Shown here: in pieces, positions 1-7,291 of the stretch
Numbering within the stretch: position 1 is the stretch's first letter
How the letters are laid out: the number at the start of each line of letters is the position of its first letter
Assembly: GCF_003318255.1 (NCBI RefSeq)
Contig: NZ_QOCF01000027.1
Span: forward strand, 1 to 64,000
Direction of reading: 5' to 3'
DNA length: 64,000 bases
DNA from: Ruegeria sp. A3M17
Lineage (GTDB): Bacteria; Pseudomonadota; Alphaproteobacteria; Rhodobacterales; Rhodobacteraceae
Translations under genes and position numbers: made by a program
The notes under the pieces: generated by a model
The model's input: the letters and a program-made list of their open reading frames with translations, nothing else
The model's database searches: none
What the model was told of the DNA's origin: nothing

Positions 1-29
1 TGTCTGACGTCAGCGCTTATGGGTCCAAA
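1..29 (+). repeat. IS left terminal inverted repeat
   Basis: Outermost left repeat of the IS3-family element. It pairs with 1475-1503, with 23 of 29 bases matching. It ends in the ten-base block TGGGTCCAAA at 20-29, which is perfectly conserved in the right repeat. Confidence 0.8.
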
Positions 30-86
30 TAGGGCGATTTGATAAGAGAGGGTTTCTGGCTCATCGTAACCACCGAGGAGTGGACG

Positions 87-452
87 ATGAGAAAGACGAA
101 CCAGAGCCCCGGCGAGAAGATCGTCAAGGACATAAAGCGGGCGACCCGCAAGCAGTATTCCTCTGAAGAGAAGATCAGGATCGTGCTGGACGGCCTGCGT
201 GGCGAGGATAGCATTGCTGAGCTGTGCCGCCGCGAGGGGATTTCCCAGGGCGTTTACTACAAATGGTCCAAGGATTTCATGGAAGCCGGTAAGCGGCGCT
301 TGGCTGGCGACACGGCCCGTGCCGCCACGACCGATGAGGTCAAAGATCTGCGCCGCGAAGCCCGTGATCTGAAGGAGGTCGTCGCGGAACAAACGCTTGA
401 ACTCCGCTTGCTTAAAAAAAGCATGATCGACGGTGGGGGCGACCAAGAATGA
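87..452 (+). CDS. IS3-family transposase OrfA (helix-turn-helix subunit)
   Basis: Small DNA-binding subunit of the transposase, 121 residues. The N-terminal half reads as a helix-turn-helix of the IS3/IS911 OrfA kind (segment RKQYSSEEKIRIVLDGLRGE followed by AELCRREGISQGVYYKWSKD). The C-terminal part (about residues 80-115) is a leucine-rich, coiled-coil-like helix that in this family mediates OrfA multimerisation. The ATG at 87 has GAGGAG six bases upstream and is preferred over an in-frame start at 39. The stop overlaps the orfB start (ATGA at 449-452), so OrfB is probably made by translational coupling rather than by the frameshift used in many IS3 elements. That mechanism is inferred. Confidence 0.88.
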   Translation: MRKTNQSPGEKIVKDIKRATRKQYSSEEKIRIVLDGLRGEDSIAELCRREGISQGVYYKWSKDFMEAGKRRLAGDTARAATTDEVKDLRREARDLKEVVAEQTLELRLLKKSMIDGGGDQE

Positions 453-1429
453 GGTATCCCGCATCTGAGAAACTGGAAATCATCCGGCTGGTCGAAGAGA
501 GCCACCTGTCAGCGCGCCAGACATTGGCCAAGCTGGGTATTCCACGCACAACCTTCTACCGCTGGTATGACCGATACCATCAGCGTGGCGAGGCTGGTTT
601 GCAGGACCAATCTCCCAAGCCAAGACACGTCTGGAACCGCATTCCTGACGCGGTGCGGCGCAAGGTCGTCAAATTGGCCCTGAAGGAAACAGAATTATCG
701 CCACGGGAGTTGGCGATCACATTCACAGATCAAGAAAGCTATTTCGTATCAGAGGCTTCAACATATCGGATACTCAAAGCCCATGATCTGATCACCAGCC
801 CCGCCTTCATCGTGATCAAGGCCGCCAACGAGTTCAAAGACAAGACTACAGCCATTAACCAGCTGTGGCAGACGGACTTCACGTACCTCAAGGTTTTGGG
901 CTGGGGGTGGTTCTATCTCAGCACGATCCTGGATGACTACAGCCGCTACATCATCTCGTGGAAACTCTGTACGAACATGAGGGCTGAGGACGTGACTGAC
1001 ACGCTTGACCTGGCGCTTGAGGCGTCAGGATGTGATCAGGTCCACGTCGTTCATAAACCACGGCTACTCAGCGACAATGGATCCAGCTACGTCTCGGGTG
1101 ATCTGGCTGAATGGTTGCAGGATAGGGGCATGAAGCACTCACGCGGAACGCCGTATCATCCCCAGACGCAGGGCAAGATCGAGCGATGGCATCAGACTTT
1201 GAAAAACCGCATCCTGCTGGAAAACTACTTTTTGCCCGGCGACCTCGAAGCCCAGATCGAAGCCTTCGTCGACCACTACAACCACCAGCGCTACCACGAG
1301 AGCCTGAACAACGTCACACCTGCCGACGTCTACTTCGGACGGGACAAAGCCATTCTACAACAACGAGAAAAGATCAAACGAAAGACGCTCGAAGCGCGCC
1401 GCTTGCATCACAGCCAACGCGCCGCATAA
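449..1429 (+). CDS. IS3-family transposase OrfB (DDE integrase core)
   Basis: Catalytic transposase subunit, 326 residues, the usual length for the family. An N-terminal helix-turn-helix region (SARQTLAKLGIPRTTFYRWY) is followed by an rve integrase core. The three acidic catalytic residues can be placed in WQTDFTYLK, LLSDNGSSY and QGKIERWHQ. The reaction is cut-and-paste or copy-out movement of the element through DDE chemistry at the terminal repeats. The frame is intact from the ATGA overlap with orfA to the stop, about 75 bases before the right end. No frameshift or missing catalytic residue is visible. Confidence 0.92.
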   Translation: MRYPASEKLEIIRLVEESHLSARQTLAKLGIPRTTFYRWYDRYHQRGEAGLQDQSPKPRHVWNRIPDAVRRKVVKLALKETELSPRELAITFTDQESYFVSEASTYRILKAHDLITSPAFIVIKAANEFKDKTTAINQLWQTDFTYLKVLGWGWFYLSTILDDYSRYIISWKLCTNMRAEDVTDTLDLALEASGCDQVHVVHKPRLLSDNGSSYVSGDLAEWLQDRGMKHSRGTPYHPQTQGKIERWHQTLKNRILLENYFLPGDLEAQIEAFVDHYNHQRYHESLNNVTPADVYFGRDKAILQQREKIKRKTLEARRLHHSQRAA

Positions 1430-1474
1430 TCAACCCAACCAGATGAGCCAGACACTCTCTTAGTTCAGGCGACC

Positions 1475-1503
1475 TTTGGACCCAAAAACTCTGCCGACGG
1501 ACA
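1475..1503 (-). repeat. IS right terminal inverted repeat
   Basis: Right terminal repeat of the IS3-family element. Read on the minus strand it starts TGTCCGTCGG and contains TGGGTCCAAA, mirroring the left end. Host sequence, a truncated rhomboid-family frame, begins at 1504. Confidence 0.8.
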
Positions 1504-1773
1504 CTCTGCCACTGTGCCGGCAACGACGCTCAAGATCACAAGGCCTGCGGTCCAGATACTGCCCAAACGAGGTTCGGTCAGACAGCCGCCGATAAAGATC
1601 ATTAGGCAGTTGAGTGTCAGATGGCTCAGATCGCCATGCCGGATTACAAACAACAGATGGTCGGGCAAGCTTTGCACAGGTCCCGAATAACGCACCGGAC
1701 CGAACAGCACGTAGACGCAGATCGCGCACAGGATAAGAGATATCGTGACCGGGCATCTGCGCAGCTCTCTCAT
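1504..1773 (-). pseudogene. Rhomboid-family intramembrane protease, truncated by the IS element
   Basis: The N-terminal 90 residues of a membrane protein remain. They contain a first hydrophobic segment (about residues 9-25) and the rhomboid second-helix signature HLTLNCLMIFIGGCLTEPRLG read as H-x3-N-x7-G-x3-E-x3-G. In active rhomboids the His and Asn of this motif support the catalytic Ser-His pair. The Ser motif (GxSG) and the later helices are missing because the IS right end sits at 1503. The frame then reads ten IS-encoded residues to a stop at about 1465. The remainder should lie left of the window. The gene starts 7 bases after speD, on the same strand, and was probably its operon partner. 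Almost certainly non-functional. Confidence 0.7.
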
Positions 1774-1780
1774 TTGCCCT

Positions 1781-2170
1781 TTAAAAGCCAGCCACAGCCA
1801 GCCGCGGCACGTTTTGTCTGATCAGGCCCCTTTTGATGGATTGCACCTCAAGGCGCTGCGGGCGGAAATAGGATTTCAGTACTTCCAGGCTGCGCTGCGG
1901 CTCGGCGTCGCCGCACATGAAGATATCAATGGCCGCATAACCATGCTCGGGCCATGTGTGGATCGAGATATGGGATTCAGCCAACAAAGCCACCCCGGTA
2001 AACCCCGCACGTTGTCCAAAATCATGAGTTTCCACGTCAAGGACATGCGCATTGGCTGCAATCGCCGCGCGTGTCAGAGCTTCTTCAGCTGGGTCAGGAT
2101 CATAAAGTGCAGTTGAATCGAAGAAATCCGCTAAAAGGTGTACACCCAAAGAGGGCAAAACAGCGCTCAT
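1781..2170 (-). CDS. speD: S-adenosylmethionine decarboxylase proenzyme
   Basis: Makes decarboxylated S-adenosylmethionine, the aminopropyl donor for spermidine. The 129-residue length fits the short prokaryotic class that self-cleaves into two chains. The hallmark segment LLAESHISIHTWPEHGYAA is present. Cleavage should fall between Glu65 and Ser66, converting Ser66 to the pyruvoyl cofactor. His71 and Cys87 match the other processing and catalytic positions. No spermidine synthase gene is in view. The gene is first in a minus-strand unit, with the broken rhomboid gene 7 bases downstream. The upstream region holds a perfect inverted repeat at 2229-2245. Confidence 0.93.
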   Translation of the reverse strand: MSAVLPSLGVHLLADFFDSTALYDPDPAEEALTRAAIAANAHVLDVETHDFGQRAGFTGVALLAESHISIHTWPEHGYAAIDIFMCGDAEPQRSLEVLKSYFRPQRLEVQSIKRGLIRQNVPRLAVAGF

Positions 2171-2600
2171 ATAAAACTCAAAGCCTCAAACCATAAATTA
2201 TTGATCTACTTCTATTTTATTGATCTCTGCAGTCAATCTGACTGCAAGGTTGTCCGCGTCTGACTGCCACGCTGTGGCAAAAAGCACACAACCTATAGGG
2301 GATCATAACAGGGCCTGATTATTTGCCGTCAGACTCTCGTTTGATATCCGATCCATTCTTTGGGAAGCGTGAAACCGGCACTGGATTCAGGTCCGCACTG
2401 CATCACATTGCCGGTTGTGCGAGTGGTTGTACGTTTGTGAAACGACATAGCTCTGCCTGATTACATGAGAACGGGGCACCCCTGCCCCATCAGGAACTCA
2501 ACATGCCCCAGCCTCGGGCTAAAAAATACCCGGCGCTGAACACATGCGCATAACACCGCAATCCGTCTCTCCAACCCTAGCCGGAGATCATCACCGCATA
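2171..2600. other. Intergenic region upstream of speD; no gene seen
   Basis: About 430 bases separate speD from the stop of the BlaR1-like gene. No supported coding frame or RNA gene was found. It holds a direct repeat of TTATTGATCT (2198-2207 and 2217-2226) and an inverted repeat at 2229-2245, both within 80 bases of the speD start, so the speD promoter probably lies there. Confidence 0.5.
2229..2245. promoter_or_regulatory. Perfect inverted repeat upstream of speD
   Basis: Arms GCAGTCA and TGACTGC match perfectly around the spacer ATC. The site lies 59-75 bases upstream of the speD start, where an operator is plausible. No known regulator could be matched to it. Confidence 0.35.
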
Positions 2601-3698
2601 TCAATTCCCCTGAGTGCGAGCCTCAAGCCGTTCCAGATTAACAACTGTCGACAGCATCAAGCGATCGTGGCTCCAATCCTGCGTTTGGCGCACTGACGCC
2701 GAGCTGATAGCAAGAATGGTTGCCAATGCTAGAGTCATCCCTAGAAATACAGCAGGCAGAGGAGGACTTGCCGTCGACGCTTCGGTCAAGGCAATCACAC
2801 GCAAACGCAACACATGCTTTGCTTTTGTCCCGTTCACCAAAGCCACATGAAGAATACGTGGGCAATTCATTGTAAGAGATCGCGAACAGTAATCCAGCAA
2901 ACAGGCCGTATAGTCTTTGGCGTCTATACCTTTGCGCGAGACAACAGACTGGTCACAGGCCAACTCGCGCAGTCGGTCAAACTGGTGCTTAATCACCAGA
3001 TATGCCGGGTTCCAGAACAGTAGCGGGCGCATCAGCTCAAAGCCCAATTCCCACTCTACGTCCATAGCACGGATGTGTTGAAATTCGTGTGCCAGAGCGA
3101 ACCGCAATTCACGCGGTGTATTCAGCAAATGGCTGGGTAAGACGACGTGGCGGCGACGTAGGCCGCGCACAGCGAAGGGTACGGTTATCCGGTCCGACAA
3201 CCGAATGTCTACCTTGGACGACCGCCGCCAAAGAAAGCTGGATCTCACGGTTTTACGAATTGCCCATGCATCGCGAACCACCCGAATTGTCAGGAAACTC
3301 GACACCAGAGCGAATGCAAACAAAACGCATGTTACAAGGACAGACGAACCAGAAAGAACGTGATCAAGCCAACGTTCGCGCGTGTTCAGCAGGGTTTCGA
3401 ACTGCGCAGCTGGCATGGCAATATCACCACGTAAATAGGCTGTCACGGCCAGATCACCCAGCGCGACTGCGCGTCCTGGCCACAGAAAACCGATAAAGGC
3501 CGAGACACCCATTGCCAGCACCGGGCTCAGCACAACACAGATACAAAGTGCTTTGAGCGATCGAAGTTGCACAACAAACCCATATCGCATCGACGATCGC
3601 GCCAACACGACGCGCGCCAACAGCCAGATAAGTGCCGACAATCCAAGTACAACATTGAACTCGAGAAAAGCGTCGAGAACCGGTTTAACCGCCGTCAT
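2601..3698 (-). CDS. BlaR1/MecR1-like M56 metallopeptidase, without sensor domain
   Basis: Membrane zinc protease of family M56. Hydrophobic segments lie near residues 12-33, 48-72 and 117-140. The cytoplasmic protease segment contains HEFQH at about residues 204-208, and Glu246 in ELACDQ is the likely third zinc ligand. In BlaR1 systems this domain leads to removal of the BlaI repressor. At 365 residues the protein ends soon after the protease region and lacks the extracellular penicillin-binding sensor, so it should respond to something other than beta-lactams, or to a partner. It overlaps the upstream blaI-like gene by 14 bases, which marks them as one unit. No beta-lactamase gene is nearby. 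The physiological signal is unknown. Confidence 0.82.
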   Translation of the reverse strand: MTAVKPVLDAFLEFNVVLGLSALIWLLARVVLARSSMRYGFVVQLRSLKALCICVVLSPVLAMGVSAFIGFLWPGRAVALGDLAVTAYLRGDIAMPAAQFETLLNTRERWLDHVLSGSSVLVTCVLFAFALVSSFLTIRVVRDAWAIRKTVRSSFLWRRSSKVDIRLSDRITVPFAVRGLRRRHVVLPSHLLNTPRELRFALAHEFQHIRAMDVEWELGFELMRPLLFWNPAYLVIKHQFDRLRELACDQSVVSRKGIDAKDYTACLLDYCSRSLTMNCPRILHVALVNGTKAKHVLRLRVIALTEASTASPPLPAVFLGMTLALATILAISSASVRQTQDWSHDRLMLSTVVNLERLEARTQGN

Positions 3699-4098
3699 TT
3701 TGCAGTCTCCTCTCTACCAGTGCTCGAATTTCCTCAAGATCATCTTCTGTCAGCCCCGCATCGTCGACCAACCTTGCAACCAAAGTTGCGGGAGTGTCGT
3801 CGAACAACGTCCGGGAGAGATTTTGCAGCGAACGCGACTGATACCTGTCTTTTTCCAGAAGTGGCCTATAAATCAACGATTTGCCGTTCTTTTCGCTTTC
3901 TACAAATCCCTTTTCATCGAGAATGCGCAAAATTGTTGCGCCGGATGTGTAGGCCAGATTTCGATCCGGCGCCAAACGATCAAGAACATCTCGGACCGAG
4001 CCCTGACCCAGCGCCCAGAGTTCGTTCATGAACTCAAGTTCCACTTCGGTCAGCAAGTTTGTAGTTTTTTTCTTTCGCATCAGTCTCGGTGTCGCCAT
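3685..4098 (-). CDS. BlaI/MecI/CopY-family transcriptional repressor
   Basis: A 137-residue winged-helix repressor. The N-terminal domain (about residues 15-80) carries the family pattern LTEVELEFMNELWALGQGSV, then a recognition helix around YTSGATILRILDEKGFVE. The C-terminal helices (about 85-135) would form the dimerisation part that is the proteolysis target in BlaI. It is co-transcribed with, and overlaps, the M56 protease gene that should inactivate it. Only 48 bases separate it from glpU upstream on the same strand, so it has either a short promoter of its own or readthrough from the glycerol operon. Its target genes are not evident from the window. Confidence 0.88.
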   Translation of the reverse strand: MATPRLMRKKKTTNLLTEVELEFMNELWALGQGSVRDVLDRLAPDRNLAYTSGATILRILDEKGFVESEKNGKSLIYRPLLEKDRYQSRSLQNLSRTLFDDTPATLVARLVDDAGLTEDDLEEIRALVERRLQNDGG

Positions 4099-4146
4099 TT
4101 TTTAGTATGCCTGACAGACAAGCATCCTTTCACTGTTTCGCAAAGC

Positions 4147-4551
4147 CTAAACTTTCCAGAAGACGAAGATGCCCCAACCGATGGACAAAAACAGCGGCGT
4201 CCAAACCGGTTGCCCCACCAGTCCAAGCCAGGCCAGAAAGATGTAGACCGAACCCAGGAGCGTGATGAACAGCCGATCGCCGAGCGTGGTGGTCAGGCCC
4301 AGCACGCCGCGCCGTTCGATCCCGTCGCGGTATTTGAATCCTTCCAGAATGCCAATCAAAGCGATTGCCGAGAATATTCCTACAAACACAGCCAAAGTAG
4401 CAGGCGTCCAGGCCATCCAGAAATCGGGCCACAGCGGATCGGTCCATGAAAAACCCTTGTCCTCTTGCTGGCCAACATTGCCCCATCCAGTCTGCGCCTG
4501 CGCAAATGCCGAAGAAGGGAATAAGGTTAGGGCGAGAAATAGTTTACGCAT
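4147..4551 (-). CDS. glpU: Small membrane protein of glycerol ABC transporter (DUF2160)
   Basis: A 134-residue DUF2160 protein found with GlpSTPQV-type glycerol importers. It has an N-terminal signal-like segment ending near AFAQAQ, then about three membrane helices (roughly residues 45-65, 85-105 and 112-132 of the mature region). The ATG at 4551 is chosen because GAGG lies six bases upstream. An earlier in-frame GTG at 4563 overlaps the glpQ stop and has no clear ribosome site. It is the last gene of the operon. The molecular role is not established; it may be an accessory membrane subunit. Confidence 0.82.
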   Translation of the reverse strand: MRKLFLALTLFPSSAFAQAQTGWGNVGQQEDKGFSWTDPLWPDFWMAWTPATLAVFVGIFSAIALIGILEGFKYRDGIERRGVLGLTTTLGDRLFITLLGSVYIFLAWLGLVGQPVWTPLFLSIGWGIFVFWKV

Positions 4552-4559
4552 ATCGAACC

Positions 4560-5357
4560 TCACACACGGCCCATCGCGAAACCGCGCGCGATGTAATTAC
4601 GGACAAACCAGATGACGATGGCACCGGGGATAATGGTCAGGGTGCCGGCAGCGGCCAGCAGGCCCAATTCGTACCCGGCGCTCGAGGCGGTGCGCGTCAT
4701 CACGGCCGCGATGGGTTTGGCATCAACTGCAGTCAGAGTTTTGGCCAATAGCATCTCGACCCACGAAAACATGAAACAGAAGAAGGCCGCGACACCGACA
4801 CCCGCTTTGATGTTCGGCAGGAAAATCGTCACGAAGAAACGTGGGAACGAGTAGCCATCCACATAGGCGGTCTCGTCCAGCTCTTTGGGAATGCCGCGCA
4901 TGAAACCTTCCAGGATCCAAACGGCCAACGGCACGTTGAACAATGTATGGGCAAGTGCCACGGCCAAGTATGTGTCGAACAGACCGATGGACGAATATAG
5001 CTGGAAGAAAGGCAGCGCGAACACCGCAGCCGGCGCCATACGATTGGTCAGTAGCCAGAAGAACAACTGCTTGTCGCCAAGGAACCGATAACGAGAAAAT
5101 GCATAGGCGGCGGGCAAGGCCACACAGACAGAAAGCACTGTATTGATAGTCACATAGGCGATGGAATTTATGTAGCCCCAATACCACGTCGGATCTGTGA
5201 AAATGGTGATGTAATTCTCCAGCGTGAAGGTCTGAGGGAACAGGGAAAAGCCCGACAGAATCTCGTTCGTGGTCTTGAAGGACATCGCAACCAGCCAATA
5301 GATCGGCAGCATCAGGAATGCGATATAGAGGATTGGGATAAGGGACCGCTTCTTCAT
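4560..5357 (-). CDS. glpQ: Glycerol ABC transporter permease GlpQ
   Basis: Inner-membrane permease of the MalG/UgpE type, 265 residues with six predicted helices. The binding-protein-dependent transport signature (EAA-like loop) is around ELDETAYVDGYSFPRFFVTI, where the ATPase would dock. It pairs with GlpP to form the channel. Its ATG overlaps the glpP stop (ATGA at 5354-5357), which suggests translational coupling and equal stoichiometry. Assignment to glycerol rests on the full gene set (two unusual ATPases, a binding protein of about 580 residues, a DUF2160 protein), which matches the rhizobial glpSTPQUV system. Confidence 0.9.
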   Translation of the reverse strand: MKKRSLIPILYIAFLMLPIYWLVAMSFKTTNEILSGFSLFPQTFTLENYITIFTDPTWYWGYINSIAYVTINTVLSVCVALPAAYAFSRYRFLGDKQLFFWLLTNRMAPAAVFALPFFQLYSSIGLFDTYLAVALAHTLFNVPLAVWILEGFMRGIPKELDETAYVDGYSFPRFFVTIFLPNIKAGVGVAAFFCFMFSWVEMLLAKTLTAVDAKPIAAVMTRTASSAGYELGLLAAAGTLTIIPGAIVIWFVRNYIARGFAMGRV

Positions 5358-6217
5358 TGCGCGTCATCCTTTGTCATCAGAGTGTAGAATACCCACGACA
5401 CAAGCAGCGTGATGGCGAAGTATATCAAGCTCATCGCGGCTGCAGGGCCAAGGTCGAACTGTCCCAGCGCGATCTTCACAAGGTCGATCGACAGCAAGGT
5501 GGTTGAGTTGCCGGGGCCGCCGCCCGTTAGAACGAAGGGCTCGGTATAGATGTTGAAACTGTCCATGAACCGCAGCAGAACAGCGATGGTCAGGACTGTT
5601 TTCATCTTGGGCAGCTGAATATAGCGAAACACCGACCACGGGCTGGCGCCGTCAATCTTGGCGGCCTGATAATAAGCGTCCGGGATCGACACGAGGCCCG
5701 CATAGCAAAGCAGTACGACCAATGAGGTCCAGTGCCAGACATCCATGATGACGACCGTGATCCATGCCGACAACGGCTGCTGCGTCATGTCATAGTTGAT
5801 GCCCAAAACGTCATTCAGGAAATAGCCCAGCAAGCCGATCTTGGGCAGGGTAAAGATGTTCCACATCGACCCGACTACGTTCCACGGGATCAGCATCGGC
5901 AGAGCCATGAGAACCAGGCAGACAGGAACCCAGAACCCTTTGCGAGGCATCGACAGGGCCACGATGATGCCCAGAGGCACCTCAATCAGCAGGATCAGGA
6001 AAGTGAACAGAAATTGCCGTCCAAGTGCAGCCTGGAACCGGTCCGAGCGCAGGATCTGCTCGAACCAGCCCAGCCCTTCCCAGAAGAATTGGTTGTTCCC
6101 GAAGGTCTCCTGCACCGAGTAGTTGACCACCGTCATCATCGGCACCAGCGCGTTGAACGCGACCAGTCCCAGCACCGGCAAGACAAAGAACCATGCCTTT
6201 TGGTTTTCCGTTCTCAT
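5354..6217 (-). CDS. glpP: Glycerol ABC transporter permease GlpP
   Basis: Inner-membrane permease of the MalF/UgpA type, 287 residues and about six helices. The first helix is near residues 8-30, and a long periplasmic loop follows (YSVQETFGNNQFFWEGLGWF). The EAA-like cytoplasmic loop is around SIPDAYYQAAKIDGASPWSV. It forms the translocation pore with GlpQ. The ATG overlaps the stop of glpT by the ATGA arrangement at 6214-6217. The gene is intact and ordinary for the family. Glycerol specificity comes from context rather than from this subunit. Confidence 0.9.
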   Translation of the reverse strand: MRTENQKAWFFVLPVLGLVAFNALVPMMTVVNYSVQETFGNNQFFWEGLGWFEQILRSDRFQAALGRQFLFTFLILLIEVPLGIIVALSMPRKGFWVPVCLVLMALPMLIPWNVVGSMWNIFTLPKIGLLGYFLNDVLGINYDMTQQPLSAWITVVIMDVWHWTSLVVLLCYAGLVSIPDAYYQAAKIDGASPWSVFRYIQLPKMKTVLTIAVLLRFMDSFNIYTEPFVLTGGGPGNSTTLLSIDLVKIALGQFDLGPAAAMSLIYFAITLLVSWVFYTLMTKDDAQ

Positions 6218-7290
6218 TGTGCCCGCTCCTCGCTTGCGATCCAGCCGTCGCGGTAGACGCGCGATTGTTCAGGTTTGAATTGCAGGAAGACTTGTGATCC
6301 CGGTTCCGGAACACTGTGTTCAGTTACTGCTTTCAGGGCCGTATTACCGACCATGGCGCTTACCACGTAGTGACGGCCAATATCCGAAACCTTTGTCACA
6401 TGTGCGGGGATACCGGTGTCACTGAACCCAACATATTCGGGGCGGATGCCCAGATCGGTGCGACCGCCATCACCATGGGTCGGACCTTCCAGCACCACTT
6501 CGTGACCTTCGAAAACGGCGCGGTCGCCCCTTGCCTCGCATGGCAAGACGTTCATGCCGGGTGAGCCGATGAAGTGGCCAACAAACGTGTGCTGAGGACG
6601 TTCGAACAGCTCGACAGGTGTGCCGATCTGAACCACTTCACCGTCTTGCATCACGACCACTTCGTCCGCGAAGGTCAGCGCCTCGGTCTGATCGTGGGTC
6701 ACGTAGATCATCGTGGCTTTGACGCGCTGATGTAGTTCTTTCAGTTTCGACCGCAGTTTCCATTTCAAGTGTGGGTCGATCACAGTCAGCGGTTCGTCGA
6801 ACATCACCGCATTCACGTCATCACGCACCAAACCGCGACCCATCGAGATCTTCTGTTTGTTGTCCGGGCTAAGGCCCGACGCACGGGTTTTTAGCAACTC
6901 GGTGACGTCCAGCATCTCGGCTATCTCATCAACGCGGCGTTTGATTGTCGCGGCGTCGACACCACGGTTTTTCAGCGGAAACGCCAGGTTTTCACCTACG
7001 GTCATCGTGTCGTAGATCACCGGGAACTGGAACACCTGCGCGATATTGCGTTGATCGGGCGGCAAGGCCGTCACGTCGCGGTCATCGAACAGGATCTGCC
7101 CCTCAGACGGTGTCAGAAGGCCGGAAATGATGTTCAGCAGAGTGGACTTCCCGCAGCCTGACGGCCCTAACAGGGCATAAGCCCCGCCATCTCGCCAGGT
7201 CACGTCGATTTCCTTCAGCGCGTAGTCATCCGGGCCTTTTGGCGTCGGCATGTAGCTGTGTTTAAGGTTTGAAAGCTTGATCTGTGCCAT
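6214..7290 (-). CDS. glpT: Glycerol ABC transporter ATPase GlpT (degenerate signature motif)
   Basis: A 358-residue MalK-type ATPase with a C-terminal regulatory TOBE-like domain (about residues 240-350). Walker A is GPSGCGKST, the Q-loop is in AQVFQFP, Walker B is AVMFDEP with the catalytic Glu, and the switch His is present in VTHDQTEA. The ABC signature, however, reads LSPDNKQK instead of LSGGQ, and the D-loop is LTVID rather than LSALD. It must pair with GlpS, whose defects are complementary (see findings). This looks inherited and not damaged: the frame is intact and the flanking residues are well conserved. Confidence 0.9.
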   Translation of the reverse strand: MAQIKLSNLKHSYMPTPKGPDDYALKEIDVTWRDGGAYALLGPSGCGKSTLLNIISGLLTPSEGQILFDDRDVTALPPDQRNIAQVFQFPVIYDTMTVGENLAFPLKNRGVDAATIKRRVDEIAEMLDVTELLKTRASGLSPDNKQKISMGRGLVRDDVNAVMFDEPLTVIDPHLKWKLRSKLKELHQRVKATMIYVTHDQTEALTFADEVVVMQDGEVVQIGTPVELFERPQHTFVGHFIGSPGMNVLPCEARGDRAVFEGHEVVLEGPTHGDGGRTDLGIRPEYVGFSDTGIPAHVTKVSDIGRHYVVSAMVGNTALKAVTEHSVPEPGSQVFLQFKPEQSRVYRDGWIASEERAQ

Positions 7291-7291
7291 G

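Larger units (their letters stand above)
1..1503 (+). mobile_element. IS3-family insertion sequence, probably complete
   Basis: The element carries two overlapping transposase genes (orfA, orfB) between imperfect terminal inverted repeats. Bases 1-29 match the reverse complement of 1475-1503 at 23 of 29 positions, including the outermost TGTC/GACA and the block TGGGTCCAAA. Similarity resumes further in with TAAGAGAG and CTGGCTCATC after a one-base shift. The left repeat begins at base 1, so the window seems to open exactly at, or very close to, the left end of the element. The left flank, and so any target-site duplication, cannot be seen. The right end interrupts a rhomboid-like gene. Both transposase frames are open and the DDE residues are present, so the copy may be active. 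Confidence 0.88.

Noticed and set aside
2601..3698. M56 protein as a beta-lactam sensor
   Set aside because: It lacks the extracellular penicillin-binding domain, and no beta-lactamase gene is nearby.
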